Source: an uncultured Acidimicrobiales bacterium (GTDB lineage: Bacteria; Actinomycetota; Acidimicrobiia; Acidimicrobiales; Hopanoidiivorantaceae). Taken from it: a stretch of DNA of 64,000 nt. The position numbers and the translations under genes are program-made. The DNA is taken from NCBI GenBank assembly GCA_958295755.1, contig OY282367.1, positions 578,294-642,293 on the forward strand, written 5' to 3'. Shown piece by piece: positions 22,501 through 27,782 of the stretch (the stretch's first letter is position 1; every line of letters starts with the position of its first letter). The notes under the pieces are model-generated. The model was not told the DNA's origin. It worked only from the letters and a program-made list of their open reading frames with translations, and searched no databases.

Positions 22501-25456
22501 TGGCTATTCTTTTTTCTGTAGCTGTGCCGGTGCCCCAGGTGCGTAAAGCGTGATTTAGTGCGATGTCATTGTTGGAAGAAGAAGCTGCCCAGTGGTTTTG
22601 TGCGGCCACAAGGGCTTGGCAGTCTTCAACCAAATCATTATTAGCCCCAACCACCCGAGGATTAGCGGTGAGATCCACAAAAGTACCATCAGAACAACCC
22701 ACAGAAGACAAAGCAACAACAGGGGAGTTAACAGTTTGGCAGGCGATGGGGTCGTAGCCTTTTGCGGTGGGGTAGTTTTGTAGTGTGATTCCTGTGCGTA
22801 GTTGTGTGGGGATTGCTCCTGTGAGGTAGTTGTTGCAGATTGATAGGTTTGTGAGTTTGCCTGTTGGTGGGGCGAGGTTGTTTAGTTGTGTGGGTATGTT
22901 GCCTGTGAGCTGGTTGTTGTGGAGTTTTAGGAATCTGATTTGGGTGAGACTGCCTAGTTCAGATGGGATGCTGCCTGATAGTTGGTTGTAGTGGAGGTTT
23001 AGGGTTCTGATTTGGGTGAGACTGCCTAGTTGTGTGGGTATGTTGCCTGTAAGTTGGTTATTTGAAAGATCTAGAATTTCAGTTGTGGTCATGTTGCCTA
23101 GTTGTGTGGGTATGTTGCCGGTGAGTTGGTTGCTGGATAGATATAGGTTTGCTATTTTTGGTAGGTTGCCTAGCTCGGTGGGTATGTTGCCGGTGAGTTG
23201 ATTGGCGGACAGATCTAGTGTGGTTGCTTCAGACAGGTTGCCTAGTTGTGTGGGGATGTTGCCTGTGAGCTGGTTGCTACTGATGAAAATTTTGGTGGCT
23301 TTAGTGAGATTGCCTAGTTGTGTGGGTATATTGCCGGTGAGCTGGTTGTTACTCAGATCGAGTCTGGTCAGGTTAGTGAGGTTGCCTAGCTCGGTGGGGA
23401 TGCTGCCGGTGAGTTTGTTTAGTAAGAGTTCAAGGGTTGTGAGGTTGGTGAGGTTGCCTAGTTGTGTTGGTATGTTTCCTGTTAGGTTATTTCGTGTGAG
23501 CACAAGGTTTGTGAGGGCTGTGAGGTTGCCTAGTTGTGAAGGAATAGTGCCTTCTATCTTCAGAGCAGTCTGAGAGCTTCCTTGTAGGTTTAGCGATTTT
23601 ACTCTGTTGTTGGTTATGGTTATTCCGCTCCAGTTGGCTATTCTTTTTTCTGTGGCTGTGCCGGTGCCCCAAGTGCGTAAAGCGTGATTCAGAGCGATGT
23701 CATTGTTGGAGGAAGAAGCTGCCCAGTGGTTTTGTGCGGCTACAAGGGCTTGACAGTCTTCAACTAAGTCATTATTCTCCCCAGCCACCCGAGGGTTAGC
23801 GGTGAGATCCACAAAAGTACCATCAGAACAACCCGCAGAAGACAAAGCAACCACAGGGGAGTTAACGGCAATTGCTATTGTGCCACTGAGAGTGCTACCG
23901 CCCGTGGAAGAGTAAGGAACCGTAAAAGTAGCTCTGCCTGCTGTCTGACCTGCAGTGATAGTGAAAGAGCACCCTGAGCGTTGGACAGTGATCTTGGCGT
24001 CAACACTAGTGGCCTCGCTACAGGAAATTGTGTAGCTACCGTCTGAAGCATAAGAAGCAGCTTCTACAACCAGGGATTGGCCAAGGCTTACAGACAGTCC
24101 TGAAGGAGCAGAAAAGCGGATATTGGAGGCGGGGCCGATTGTGATGGAAATGACTCCATTATGGGTGCCACCACCTGATGATGTGTAGGGAATGACAACG
24201 AATGCAGTTCCTTGTATGCCAGCCGGTGTTAATTGATATGTGCAGTTGGTGCGCGTGGTGCTACGAATTCTGGTGTCGCTGTTGGTGATGTCGTTGCATG
24301 AAATTGCGTAGCCACCGTCTGAAGCATAGCTTGCGGCATCAAAAGTGAGACTGACATTGGCTGCGGTAGTTAGATCTGTAGGGGCTGTGAAAGAAATCCC
24401 GGAAGCAGTTTGGCAGGCGATGGGGTCGTAGCCTTCTGCGGTGGGGTAGTTTTGTAGCGTGATTCCTGTGCGTAGTTGCGTGGGGATTGCTCCTATGAGG
24501 TAGTTGTTGCAAATTGATAGGTTTGTGAGTTTGCCGGTTGGTGGGGCGAGGTTGCCTAGTTGTGTTGGGATGTTGCCCGATAGTTGGTTGTCGTGGAGGT
24601 TTAGGAATACGATCTGAGTGAGACTGCCTAGTTCTGTGGGTATGTTGCCTGTGAGTTGGTTATTTGAAAGATTGAGAATTCGAATTATGATGAGGTTGCC
24701 TAGTTGTGTGGGTATGTTGCCTGTGAGTTGGTTGTTGTGGAGGTTTAGGGTTATAATCTGGGTGAGATTGCCTAGTTCTGCTGGGATGTTGCCCGATAGT
24801 TGATTGTATGAAAGATTGAGAATTCCAATTGTGGTGAGGTTGCCTAGTTCTGTGGGTATGTTGCCTGTGAGTTGATTGGCGGACAGATCTAGTGTGGTTA
24901 CTTCAGAAAGGTTGCCTAGTTCTGTGGGTATGTTGCCTGTGAGTTGATTGGCGGACAGATCTAGTGTGGTTACTTCAGAAAGGTTGCCTAGTTCTGTGGG
25001 TATGTTGCCTGTGAGTTGATTGGCGAGTAGATTGAGGTTGGTGAGGTTGGTGAGGTTGCCTAGTTGGGTTGGGATGTTCCCTGTTAGGTTATTTCGTTTG
25101 AGCACAAGGCTTGTGAGGGCTGTGAGGTTGCCTAGTTGTGAAGGAATAGTGCCTTCTATCTTCAGAGCAGTCTCAGAGCTTCCTTGTAGGTTGAGGGATT
25201 TTACTCTGTTGTCGGTTACGGTTACTCCGCTCCAGCTGGCTATTCTTTTTTCTGTAGCTGTGCCGGTGCCCCAAGTGCGTAAAGCGTGATTCAGTGCGAT
25301 GTCATTGTTGGAAGAAGAAGCTGCCCAGTGGTTCTGTGCGGCTACAAGAGCTAGACAGTCTTCAACCAAATCATTATTCTCCCCATCCACACGAGGGTTA
25401 GTAGTTAGATCCACAAAGGTACCATCAGAACACCCCACAGAAGACAAACCAACCAC
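7577..25456 (-). CDS. Giant repetitive LRR/beta-repeat surface protein
   Basis: The open frame from the GTG at 25456 gives 5959 residues, but the frame continues upstream to 25582 and there encodes a signal peptide, so the true start lies further up (see 25457-25601). Order of parts: LRR module 1 (about 24410-25440), two beta-type repeats, LRR modules 2 and 3 (about 21600-23870), then a long array of beta-type repeats (about 8330-21600), a Pro/Ser linker and a C-terminal domain (residues about 5743-5935) shared with the first LRR protein. LRR modules carry GCSDGTFVDL, G-x-NNDLVEDC and plant-type LTGNIPTQLGNL repeats. Each beta repeat of 85-96 residues has one Cys pair (TISC ... CNYS or CEYT) that could form a disulfide, and ends in IPYTSS or VPYTSS. 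I do not recognise the repeat as a named family; it is Ig/cadherin-like only in size. A fibrous adhesin is an inference. Confidence 0.85.
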   Translation of the reverse strand: MVGLSSVGCSDGTFVDLTTNPRVDGENNDLVEDCLALVAAQNHWAASSSNNDIALNHALRTWGTGTATEKRIASWSGVTVTDNRVKSLNLQGSSETALKIEGTIPSQLGNLTALTSLVLKRNNLTGNIPTQLGNLTNLTNLNLLANQLTGNIPTELGNLSEVTTLDLSANQLTGNIPTELGNLSEVTTLDLSANQLTGNIPTELGNLTTIGILNLSYNQLSGNIPAELGNLTQIITLNLHNNQLTGNIPTQLGNLIIIRILNLSNNQLTGNIPTELGSLTQIVFLNLHDNQLSGNIPTQLGNLAPPTGKLTNLSICNNYLIGAIPTQLRTGITLQNYPTAEGYDPIACQTASGISFTAPTDLTTAANVSLTFDAASYASDGGYAISCNDITNSDTRIRSTTRTNCTYQLTPAGIQGTAFVVIPYTSSGGGTHNGVISITIGPASNIRFSAPSGLSVSLGQSLVVEAASYASDGSYTISCSEATSVDAKITVQRSGCSFTITAGQTAGRATFTVPYSSTGGSTLSGTIAIAVNSPVVALSSAGCSDGTFVDLTANPRVAGENNDLVEDCQALVAAQNHWAASSSNNDIALNHALRTWGTGTATEKRIANWSGITITNNRVKSLNLQGSSQTALKIEGTIPSQLGNLTALTNLVLTRNNLTGNIPTQLGNLTNLTTLELLLNKLTGSIPTELGNLTNLTRLDLSNNQLTGNIPTQLGNLTKATKIFISSNQLTGNIPTQLGNLSEATTLDLSANQLTGNIPTELGNLPKIANLYLSSNQLTGNIPTQLGNMTTTEILDLSNNQLTGNIPTQLGSLTQIRTLNLHYNQLSGSIPSELGSLTQIRFLKLHNNQLTGNIPTQLNNLAPPTGKLTNLSICNNYLTGAIPTQLRTGITLQNYPTAKGYDPIACQTVNSPVVALSSVGCSDGTFVDLTANPRVVGANNDLVEDCQALVAAQNHWAASSSNNDIALNHALRTWGTGTATEKRIANWNGITVTNNRVKSLNLQGSSETALKIEGTIPTRLGDITALTNLILKRNNLTGTIPTQLGNLTNLTTLELLLNKLTGNIPTQLGNLTNLTTLDLSNNLLTGNIPSELGNLTKATKIYISSNQLTGNIPTQLGNLSEATTLDLSANQLTGNIPTELGNLPKIANLYLSSNQLTGNIPTQLGNMTTTETLDLSNNQLSGNIPTQLGSLTQIRTLNLQRNQLTGSIPAELGSLTQIRTLNLQRNQLTGSIPTQLNNLAPPTGKLTNLSICNNYLTGAIPTQLRTGITLQNYPIHLGYDPIACQAVSDIKFTAPTDLKVVKGSSITIDASEYTSDGTYTITCSEATRISAGFSSVTRTPNSCSYAADTKTSATGTVSFTILYSSSGGDTHYGTISINISDITFTEPTGLKVVAGNSITVDASSYASDGSFTISCSDATSVSDKITITARTDCSYAITAKASATAGTATFTVPYTSSGGDTHNGTISLEISNISFTAPSGLSMAAGETLAVSAGGYATDGSFTISCADATGISTEFTSVTRTANTCNYSVVAKATASSGSASFTVPYTSTGGDTHNGIVSITISTISYTAPTGLKVVAGSTLSINAGSYATHSGYTISCGTAKDLHTKLTSVTRTANTCNYSITPKASATAGDATFTIPYTSSSGATLDAEITVTISNIAYTAPILSMTAGETLAVLAGNYASDGSFTISCADATDISSEFTSVSRTHNSCWYSVITKADASSGAASFTVPYTSSGGDTHNGIISITISVISYTAPSGLKVVAGSTLDIDAVTYATHPGHTITCGTAKDIHTKLSSVTQVASGTKTGEGNPPGIPTANSCEYIITAKASATAGSATFTVPYTSSSGAILDAQITVTISNIAYTAPTLSMAAGETLAVSAGGYATDGSYTISCADATGISSEFTSVTRTANSCNYSVVAKATASSGSASFTVPYTSTGGDTHNGVVSVTITTISYTAPTGLKVVAGNTLNINASDYATHTGYTVSCGAAKSIHTKLSSVSRADAANSPCEYTIIAKASATAGDATFIIPYTSSSGATLDAVVTVTISNIAYTAPTDLYITPGGTLAVSAGGYATDDNFTITCADATSVSSEFTSVTRTANSCNYSVVAEATASSGSASFTVPYTSSGGDTHNGVVSITISVISYIPPTDLKVVAGSTLDINASDFASHSAYTITCGTAKSLHTKLSSVSRADAANSPCEYTITAKASVTAGDATFIIPYTSSSGATLDAVFTVTISNIAYTAPTLSMAAGETLAVSAGGYATDGSFSITCADATNISTEFTSVTRTANTCNYSVVAKASASAGAATFTVPYTSSGGDTHNGIISITISTISYTAPTGLKVTAGSTLDINASGYTTHSGYTISCGTAKDLHTKLTSVTRADSTNNPCEYTITPKASATAGDATFTIPYTSSSGATLDAEVTVTISNIAYTAPTLSMAAGETLAISAGGYATDGSYTISCADATSVSSEFTSVTRTANTCNYSVIAKAKATAGAATFTIPYTSTGGDTHNGIISITITAISYTAPTGLKVASGSTLDINASGYATHTGYTITCGTAKDLHTKLSSVSRADATNSPCEYTITPKTTATAGDATFTIPYTSSSGATLDAQITVTISNIAYTAPTLSMAAGETLAISASSYATDGTFTITCADATSVSSEFTSVTRTANTCNYSVVAKATASADAATFTIPYTSTGGDTHNGIISITITAISYTAPTGLKVAAGSTLDINASDYTTHTGYTITCGAAKDLHTKLSSVSRADATNSPCEYTITPKATATAGDATFTIPYTSSSGATLDAQITVTISNIAYTAPTLSMAAGETQAISAGTYATDGSYTITCADATNISSEFTSVTRTANTCNYSAIAKATAATGAASFTVPYTSSGGDTHNGIISITITAISYTAPTDLKVAAGSTLDINASGYATHSGYTISCGAAKDLHTKLSSVSRADATNSPCEYTITPKTTATAGTTTFTIPYTSSSGATLDAEIIVTISNIAYTASTLSMAAGETLTVSAGGYATDGTFTISCADATSVSTEFTSVTRTANTCNYSVVAKATASAGAATFTVPYTSTGGDTHNGVISITISVISYTAPSGLKVAAGSTLDINASGYVTHSGYTISCGTAKSLHTKLNSVSRADATNSPCEYTITPKTTATAGDATFTIPYTSSSGATLDAEITVTISNIAYTAPTLSMAAGETLAVSAGSYATDGTFTITCADATSVSTEFTSVTRTANTCNYSVVAKATASAGTATFTVPYTSSGGDTHNGIISITITAINYTAPTGLKVAAGSTLDINASGYATHTGYTISCDAAKNLHTKLSSVSRADATNSPCEYTITPKTTATAGTTTFTIPYTSSSGATLDAEIIVTISNIAYTASTLSMAAGETLAVSAGGYAADGTFTITCADATSVSSEFTSVTRTANTCNYSVVAKATATAGAATFTIPYTSSGGDTHNGIISITITAINYTAPTGLKVAAGSTLDINASGYATHTGYTISCGAAKSLHTKLSSVSRADATNSPCEYTITPKTSATAGDATFTIPYTSSSGATLDAQVTVTISNIAYTAPTLSMAAGENLAVTAGGYATDGTFTITCADATSVSTEFTSVTRTANTCNYSVVAKATATAGTATFTIPYTSSGGDTHNGIVSITISAISYTAPSGLKVVAGSTLDINASRYATHSGYTITCGAAKSLHTKLLSVSRADATDSPCEYTITPKTTATAGAATFTIPYTSSSGATLDAEVTVTISNIAYTAPTLSMAAGETLAVSAGGYATDGTFTITCADATSVSTEFTSVTRTANTCNYSVVAKATASAGAATFTIPYTSSGGDTHNGVISITITAISYTAPTGLKVVAGSTLDINASDYATHSGYTISCGAAKNLHTKLTSVTRADATNSPCEYTITPKTSATAGTATFTITYTSSSGATLDAEVTVTISNIAYTAPTLSMAAGETLAVSAGGYATDGIFTISCADATNISTEFTSVTRTANTCNYSVVAKATATAGAATFTIPYTSSGGDTHNGIISITITAINYTAPTGLKVVAGSTLDINASDYATHSGYTITCEAAKNLHTKLTSVTRADATNSPCEYTITPKTTAIAGDATFTIPYTSSSGATLDAEVTITISNIAYTAPTLSMAAGETLAVSAGGHATDGTFTISCSDATNISTEFTSVTRTANTCNYSAIAKATASAGAATFTVPYTSTGGDTHNGIISITITAISYTAPTGLKVVAGSTLDINASDYATHTSYTISCGAAKSIHTKLSSVSRADATNSPCEYTITPKTSATAGAATFTIPYTSSSGATLDAHVTITISNIAYTAPSSLSMAAGETLAISASGYATDGSFTITCADATNISTEFNSVTRTANTCNYSVVAKATASAGAATFTIPYTSSGGDTHNGVISITITAISYTAPSGLKVVAGGTLDINASGYATHSGYTISCGAVKDLHTKLNSVTRADSTNNPCEYTITPKTSATAGDATFTIPYTSSSGATLDAQITVTISNIAYTAPTLSMAAGETLAISAGSYATDGSYTITCADATSVSSEFTSVTRTANTCNYSAIAKATATAGTATFTIPYTSTGGDTHNGIVSITISVISYTAPSGLKVAAGSTLDINASGYATHSGYTISCGAAKSLHTKLSSVSRADATNSPCEYTITPKTSATAGDATFTIPYTSSSGATLDAQITVTISNVAYTAPTLSMAAGETLAVTAGGYATDGTFTISCSDATAVSTEFTSVTRTANTCNYSVVAKATATAGVATFTVPYTSSGGDTHNGIISITITAINYTTPTGLKVVAGSTLDTNASGYATHTGYTITCGAAKDLHTKLTSVTRADSTNNPCEYTITPKASATAGDATFTIPYTSSSGATLDAEITVTISNIAYTAPTLSMAAGETLAISAGGYATDGTFTITCADATNVSSEFTSVTRTANTCNYSAIAKATASAGTATFTVPYTSSGGDTHNGIVSITISVISYTAPTGLKVAAGSTLDINASGYATHTGYTITCGTAKDLHTKLSSVSRADSTNSPCEYTITPKTTATAGDATFTIPYTSSSGATLDAQITVIISNIAYTAPTLSMAAGETLAISAGTYATDGTYTISCADATSVSSEFTSVTRTTNTCNYSVVAKATATAGAATFTVPYTSSGGDTHNGSVSITITAISYTAPSDLKVVAGSNLDINASDYATHTGYTISCEAAKSLHTKLSSVSRADATNSPCEYTITPKTSATAGDATFTIPYTSSSGATLDAQVTVTISNIAYTAPTLSMAAGETLAISAGSYATDGTFTISCADVTNVSSEFTSVTRIANTCNYSVVANATATAGAATFTVPYTSSGGDTHNGIISITITAISYTAPSGLKVAAGSTLDINASGYATHSGYTISCDAAKNLHTKLSSVSRADATNSPCEYTITPKTTATAGDATFTIPYTSSSGATLDAEVTVTISNIAYTAPTLSMAAGETLAVSAGGYATDGTFTISCSDATNISTEFTSVTRTANTCNYSVVAKATASAGTATFTVPYTSSGGDTHNGIVSITISVISYTAPTGLKVASGSTLDINASDYATHSGYTISCGVAKSLHTKLSSVSRADATNNPCEYTITPKTSATAGTATFTIPYTSSSGATLDAQITVTISNIAYTAPTNLSMAAGETLAVSAGGYATDGSYTISCADATSVSTEFTSVTRTANTCNYSVVSKATTSAGTATFTVPYTSSGGDTHNGIISIDITDTPSNQPPIKETPSAFSPPPSAFSPTTSTSDTSLVWNFYTVQQGGADSAEVSAQLTPSTHPYIWSWNQLEQLWKRVSLTGSTIPQGTLIAFRVQETPTTETLLALNLGTTKRTTLRQGWNIISTPDDITRPEAETFLLDNTLLYCNTNIQALIIANYHTSKVLWYLWMPCHPQTETIYTTDPDNDYKELKKIIRTHPIYLCLISPTPVEIIWNPDTLRYEIQNSPTVQPASAGSPNSAIINNICSK
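8330..21600 (-). repeat. 13-kb array of alternating beta-type repeats, 564-bp period
   Basis: Two repeat types alternate: A (xxYTAPTGLKVVAGSTLDIN) and B (AYTAPTLSMAAGETLAVSAG). I count 23 B repeats and 22 A repeats between them, preceded by two divergent repeats, plus two more between LRR modules 1 and 2, about 49 in all. A plus B equals about 188 residues or 564 bp. Copies in the middle are most alike and the N-terminal ones most divergent, as expected from unequal crossover in the interior. Assembly could have changed the copy number. Confidence 0.85.
21600..23870 (-). repeat. Tandem duplication of a 1.13-kb LRR module
   Basis: LRR modules 3 and 2 of the giant gene (about 21600-22735 and 22735-23870) are near-identical in DNA, including the shared CAGTTTGGCAGGCGATGG segment at their ends. 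Within each, 72-bp LRR units are also repeated. Confidence 0.7.
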
Positions 25457-25601
25457 AGGGTTTGTGGATGTCTGGGCAGAGACAGTACGTGTAGTTACAA
25501 GAGATCCAGATGCAAATACTAAGACAAGACTAGTTGCTATAATTTTGCTATATCTGGTCGAAAATCTCGCGGGGGGGGGGGCTTATAGCTGAATTGTGCA
25601 A
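25457..25601 (-). other. Out-of-frame 5' end: signal peptide and likely TTG start of the giant gene
   Basis: Reading the giant frame upstream of the GTG gives, from 25582 down, APPPARFSTRYSKIIATSL followed by a hydrophobic stretch and an AQ cleavage-like site. This signal peptide resembles that of the first LRR protein (shared SKI...LVL). No ATG, GTG or TTG precedes it in frame; a TAA stops the frame at 25583-25585. A TTG at 25599-25601, with AAGGAG 11 nt before it, would enter this frame if the G tract had 10 or 13 bases. An ATG at 25663-25665 would do so with 9 or 12 bases. Confidence 0.7.
25571..25581. repeat. 11-G homopolymer tract, candidate phase-variation switch
   Basis: Eleven consecutive G (C on the coding strand) lie between the only plausible translation starts and the signal peptide of the giant gene. 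With 11 bases all upstream starts are out of frame. Slipped-strand mispairing would switch the gene on or off; a sequencing error would give the same picture. Confidence 0.8.
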
Positions 25602-25684
25602 GAATCTTATGGCTCCTTATTACAACTCCTTTTAAGACGACTTGGGTTCCGGAAACGGTTCTCATAAATAAACCACACAAGAAG

Positions 25685-25713
25685 AGTATAGCACAAATCA
25701 GAGTTGTGATGAA
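25685..25713 (-). promoter_or_regulatory. Extended -10 promoter of the giant gene
   Basis: On the minus strand TTCATC is followed after 17 nt by TATACT, preceded by TG one base away (TGCTATACT). The same TGCTATACT element lies before the first LRR gene and before the BFN gene at 49090. The predicted transcript start, near 25678, lies upstream of both candidate start codons at 25665 and 25601. Confidence 0.5.
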
Positions 25714-25758
25714 GCCATTTAGCTTTTTGCATTTCAGCGAAAAAAACATGACAAATTT

Positions 25759-26862
25759 TTAGTCTGGCAAAAGTGCTTCTAGGCAATCCACTACAGGGTT
25801 CTCACGCCAATAAGTGTTGTCGGAGGGGAGTTCACCTCGAGCAACTGAGCGGTTCATCACCCGCACAACAATTGCCACATAGCGAGCCGCGGCAAAGACT
25901 TCTTGATAGAAGATGTTGGCTTCGGGGATTTCGCAGAAGCCGCCTGAGCTTTGAGCATAGCTGAGATAGTGGTCACGCTGCTCTTCCAAACTGGGTTCCC
26001 CTGCTAGTCGGGGGCCACCTATATGGTCGTGCGACCATCTGTCGAACATGAGCCACCAGCCGAGGTCGAATTCAGGAGGCACGATTGCTGTAGCTTCAAA
26101 GTCGGTTACGCAGGCGGGCGTGAAATTCTGCCAGATGATATTGCCGGGACGGGCGTCGCCCCAGCCTATGCCTAGGGGGGAATCTTTTGGCAGGTTTTCT
26201 CTGAGCCAGTCGAAGCTACGTTCCATGGCTGGGAGTTCGCGCCCGTCTAAAGCTTCGGCTGCGGCGTTTTCCCAGAGGTTAAGTTGGTAGGCGGTGCCGG
26301 GGATTATGCCTTCTGGAACTAGCCAGTCAAAGCCTGCTTTTTGCCAATCTATACGGTGAATGCTGGCCATTATTTCTATGCCGGAGCGAAGCATTTGGTT
26401 GCGCTGGGCGGGCTGGGCATCATAGAAGAAACCTGAGGTGGTATAGTTCGGGTCTTCCACTGGCACTTCGCCAGGGATGAAGCCCATCACAAAGAACGGC
26501 GCACCGAGCACCTCCGGGTCGGACTCGTAGCCGTAAAGTGGAGCTATAGGAACATCCGAAGCTGCGGCCACTGCTTCCATGGCTCGGTACTGGATGGATA
26601 TCTCCACATCTATGCTGGGTGATTGTGCTGGATAGACAGGATCATCTGGCGTTTCACGGCGCAACACGAACTTAGTTATTTCAAGTTGAGTTGCCGTTGG
26701 TTGGGACGAAGCGGATTTACGGGTGATCTGGGCTGAGAAGATTATCGTCTCGGCTGAATAACCGCTCTTAGGGGTTTCAAGTTCACCTATAGTCACATCT
26801 GAGACATCTTCAAGGTGGCTGATGAGCCACTGACGGAGATTGGGGATAGACAGATCGGGCAT
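25759..26862 (-). CDS. Phosphotransferase family protein (APH/ACAD10-N-like)
   Basis: A 367-residue kinase-fold protein of the aminoglycoside phosphotransferase superfamily, the group related to the kinase-like part of ACAD10/11 and to actinobacterial homologues. Visible are the hinge-like PFFVMGFIPGEVP near the middle, the catalytic loop WGDARPGNIIW (Asp as base, Asn for metal) with Trp in place of the usual His, as is common in this group, and the metal-binding TDFEATAIVPPEFDLGWWL. Members act on small alcohols, possibly hydroxyacyl-CoA; true antibiotic resistance is unlikely. The next gene, ChbG-like, is 33 bp upstream on the same strand, so the two may be one operon. Confidence 0.78.
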   Translation of the reverse strand: MPDLSIPNLRQWLISHLEDVSDVTIGELETPKSGYSAETIIFSAQITRKSASSQPTATQLEITKFVLRRETPDDPVYPAQSPSIDVEISIQYRAMEAVAAASDVPIAPLYGYESDPEVLGAPFFVMGFIPGEVPVEDPNYTTSGFFYDAQPAQRNQMLRSGIEIMASIHRIDWQKAGFDWLVPEGIIPGTAYQLNLWENAAAEALDGRELPAMERSFDWLRENLPKDSPLGIGWGDARPGNIIWQNFTPACVTDFEATAIVPPEFDLGWWLMFDRWSHDHIGGPRLAGEPSLEEQRDHYLSYAQSSGGFCEIPEANIFYQEVFAAARYVAIVVRVMNRSVARGELPSDNTYWRENPVVDCLEALLPD

Positions 26863-26895
26863 TAGTTCGATTTAGTCTCAGCTTCTCTGGGCTAT

Positions 26896-27732
26896 TTATA
26901 TTCTCTGGGCTTTGCGGATCGTGCCGTAGTCGATAAGTTTGACTCCACTGGAATTCAAAAGTTCTTTTGTAGCGGCATTGTGAGAAGCTAGTTCGTGTTC
27001 GGCAAAGTTATTTTGCCATGCAGGGTCTAAGGCTCTTTGTTCGGGGGTATCCAAAGATGGGTGTATCAGGATCTCAGAAACTCCAGTAGGCAGATCGGCA
27101 AGGATTGCTTCAAATGACTCTGCTGGACTGGGGTGGCGCAGGGTAAAAACTTCGTCGGGGAAGAGCACGCCGTGTTCAGCTGCGATCTTGCGAAACGGGA
27201 ATCCGAAGCTGTATTCATCGCCAGTTAAACGAAATGGCAGAGAGAATTCTTTGGCTAGATGAAGGTAGACATCAAAAAATTCAGGGCGCGGAACGAGAGC
27301 ATTCAGAGAGATGCCTAGATGCGTCACATCAAAGCCCCAAAGAGAGGCGCGTTCTATCTGCATTCGGCATTCGCGAGCCACTTCATCGACATCGGCATGA
27401 TCCCATAGATCTTGAGGGGTGCGGGGAAAGCCTCCATCGCCGTCTAGTAGTGAAGGAGTTTGTGTGAGCGGACCCCAGCGGTAGTTATCGAACGGTGCGT
27501 TAACAGTCAATTCCACACCTACTGTCTCGCCCCGATAGTTGGAGGCAGCTTCACGCGCCCAAGGGCAAGGCACCATGAGTGAAGCACTTGTGGCCACCCC
27601 AGAGCGCAGAGCTTCATACACAGCCACATTTGAAGCGTGTGAACAACCGAGGTTGCCGCAAGAGATCAATAGTAGCTTGGCATCGGGAGTATAACCGAGC
27701 CGTTCGGCCAATGATATTGAGTTCACAACCAT
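26896..27732 (-). CDS. ChbG/YdjC-like protein with lost metal ligands
   Basis: A 278-residue protein that matches the YdjC/ChbG carbohydrate-deacetylase group along its length: TSASLMVPCPWAREA, GVELTVNAPFDNYRWGPL, LLDGDGGF, IEIA-like helix QIERASLWGFDVTHL, and EILIHPSLDTPEQRALDP near the end. Known members bind metal through an Asp pair in ADD-x-G near the N terminus and through H-L-D-S-H. Here these read SCGNLGCSH and HLGISLN, so both Asp and one His are missing. It is therefore probably not an ordinary deacetylase; a binding role or changed chemistry is possible. The initiator is an ATG. An upstream hairpin or ribosome site is not obvious. Confidence 0.68.
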   Translation of the reverse strand: MVVNSISLAERLGYTPDAKLLLISCGNLGCSHASNVAVYEALRSGVATSASLMVPCPWAREAASNYRGETVGVELTVNAPFDNYRWGPLTQTPSLLDGDGGFPRTPQDLWDHADVDEVARECRMQIERASLWGFDVTHLGISLNALVPRPEFFDVYLHLAKEFSLPFRLTGDEYSFGFPFRKIAAEHGVLFPDEVFTLRHPSPAESFEAILADLPTGVSEILIHPSLDTPEQRALDPAWQNNFAEHELASHNAATKELLNSSGVKLIDYGTIRKAQRI

Positions 27733-27782
27733 GATTGCTTAGGATACTACTAACTGCACAGGCTTCAGTGAGTGGGCTACCT

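Noticed and set aside
234-25456. Sortase-anchored proteins
   Set aside because: Neither LRR protein ends in LPXTG plus a hydrophobic segment and basic tail.
25537-25749. Small hydrophobic protein gene before the giant gene
   Set aside because: The frame ends just after the G tract and would need a start upstream of the predicted transcript start. I regard its 3' half as the leader of the giant gene; a separate small gene cannot be fully excluded.
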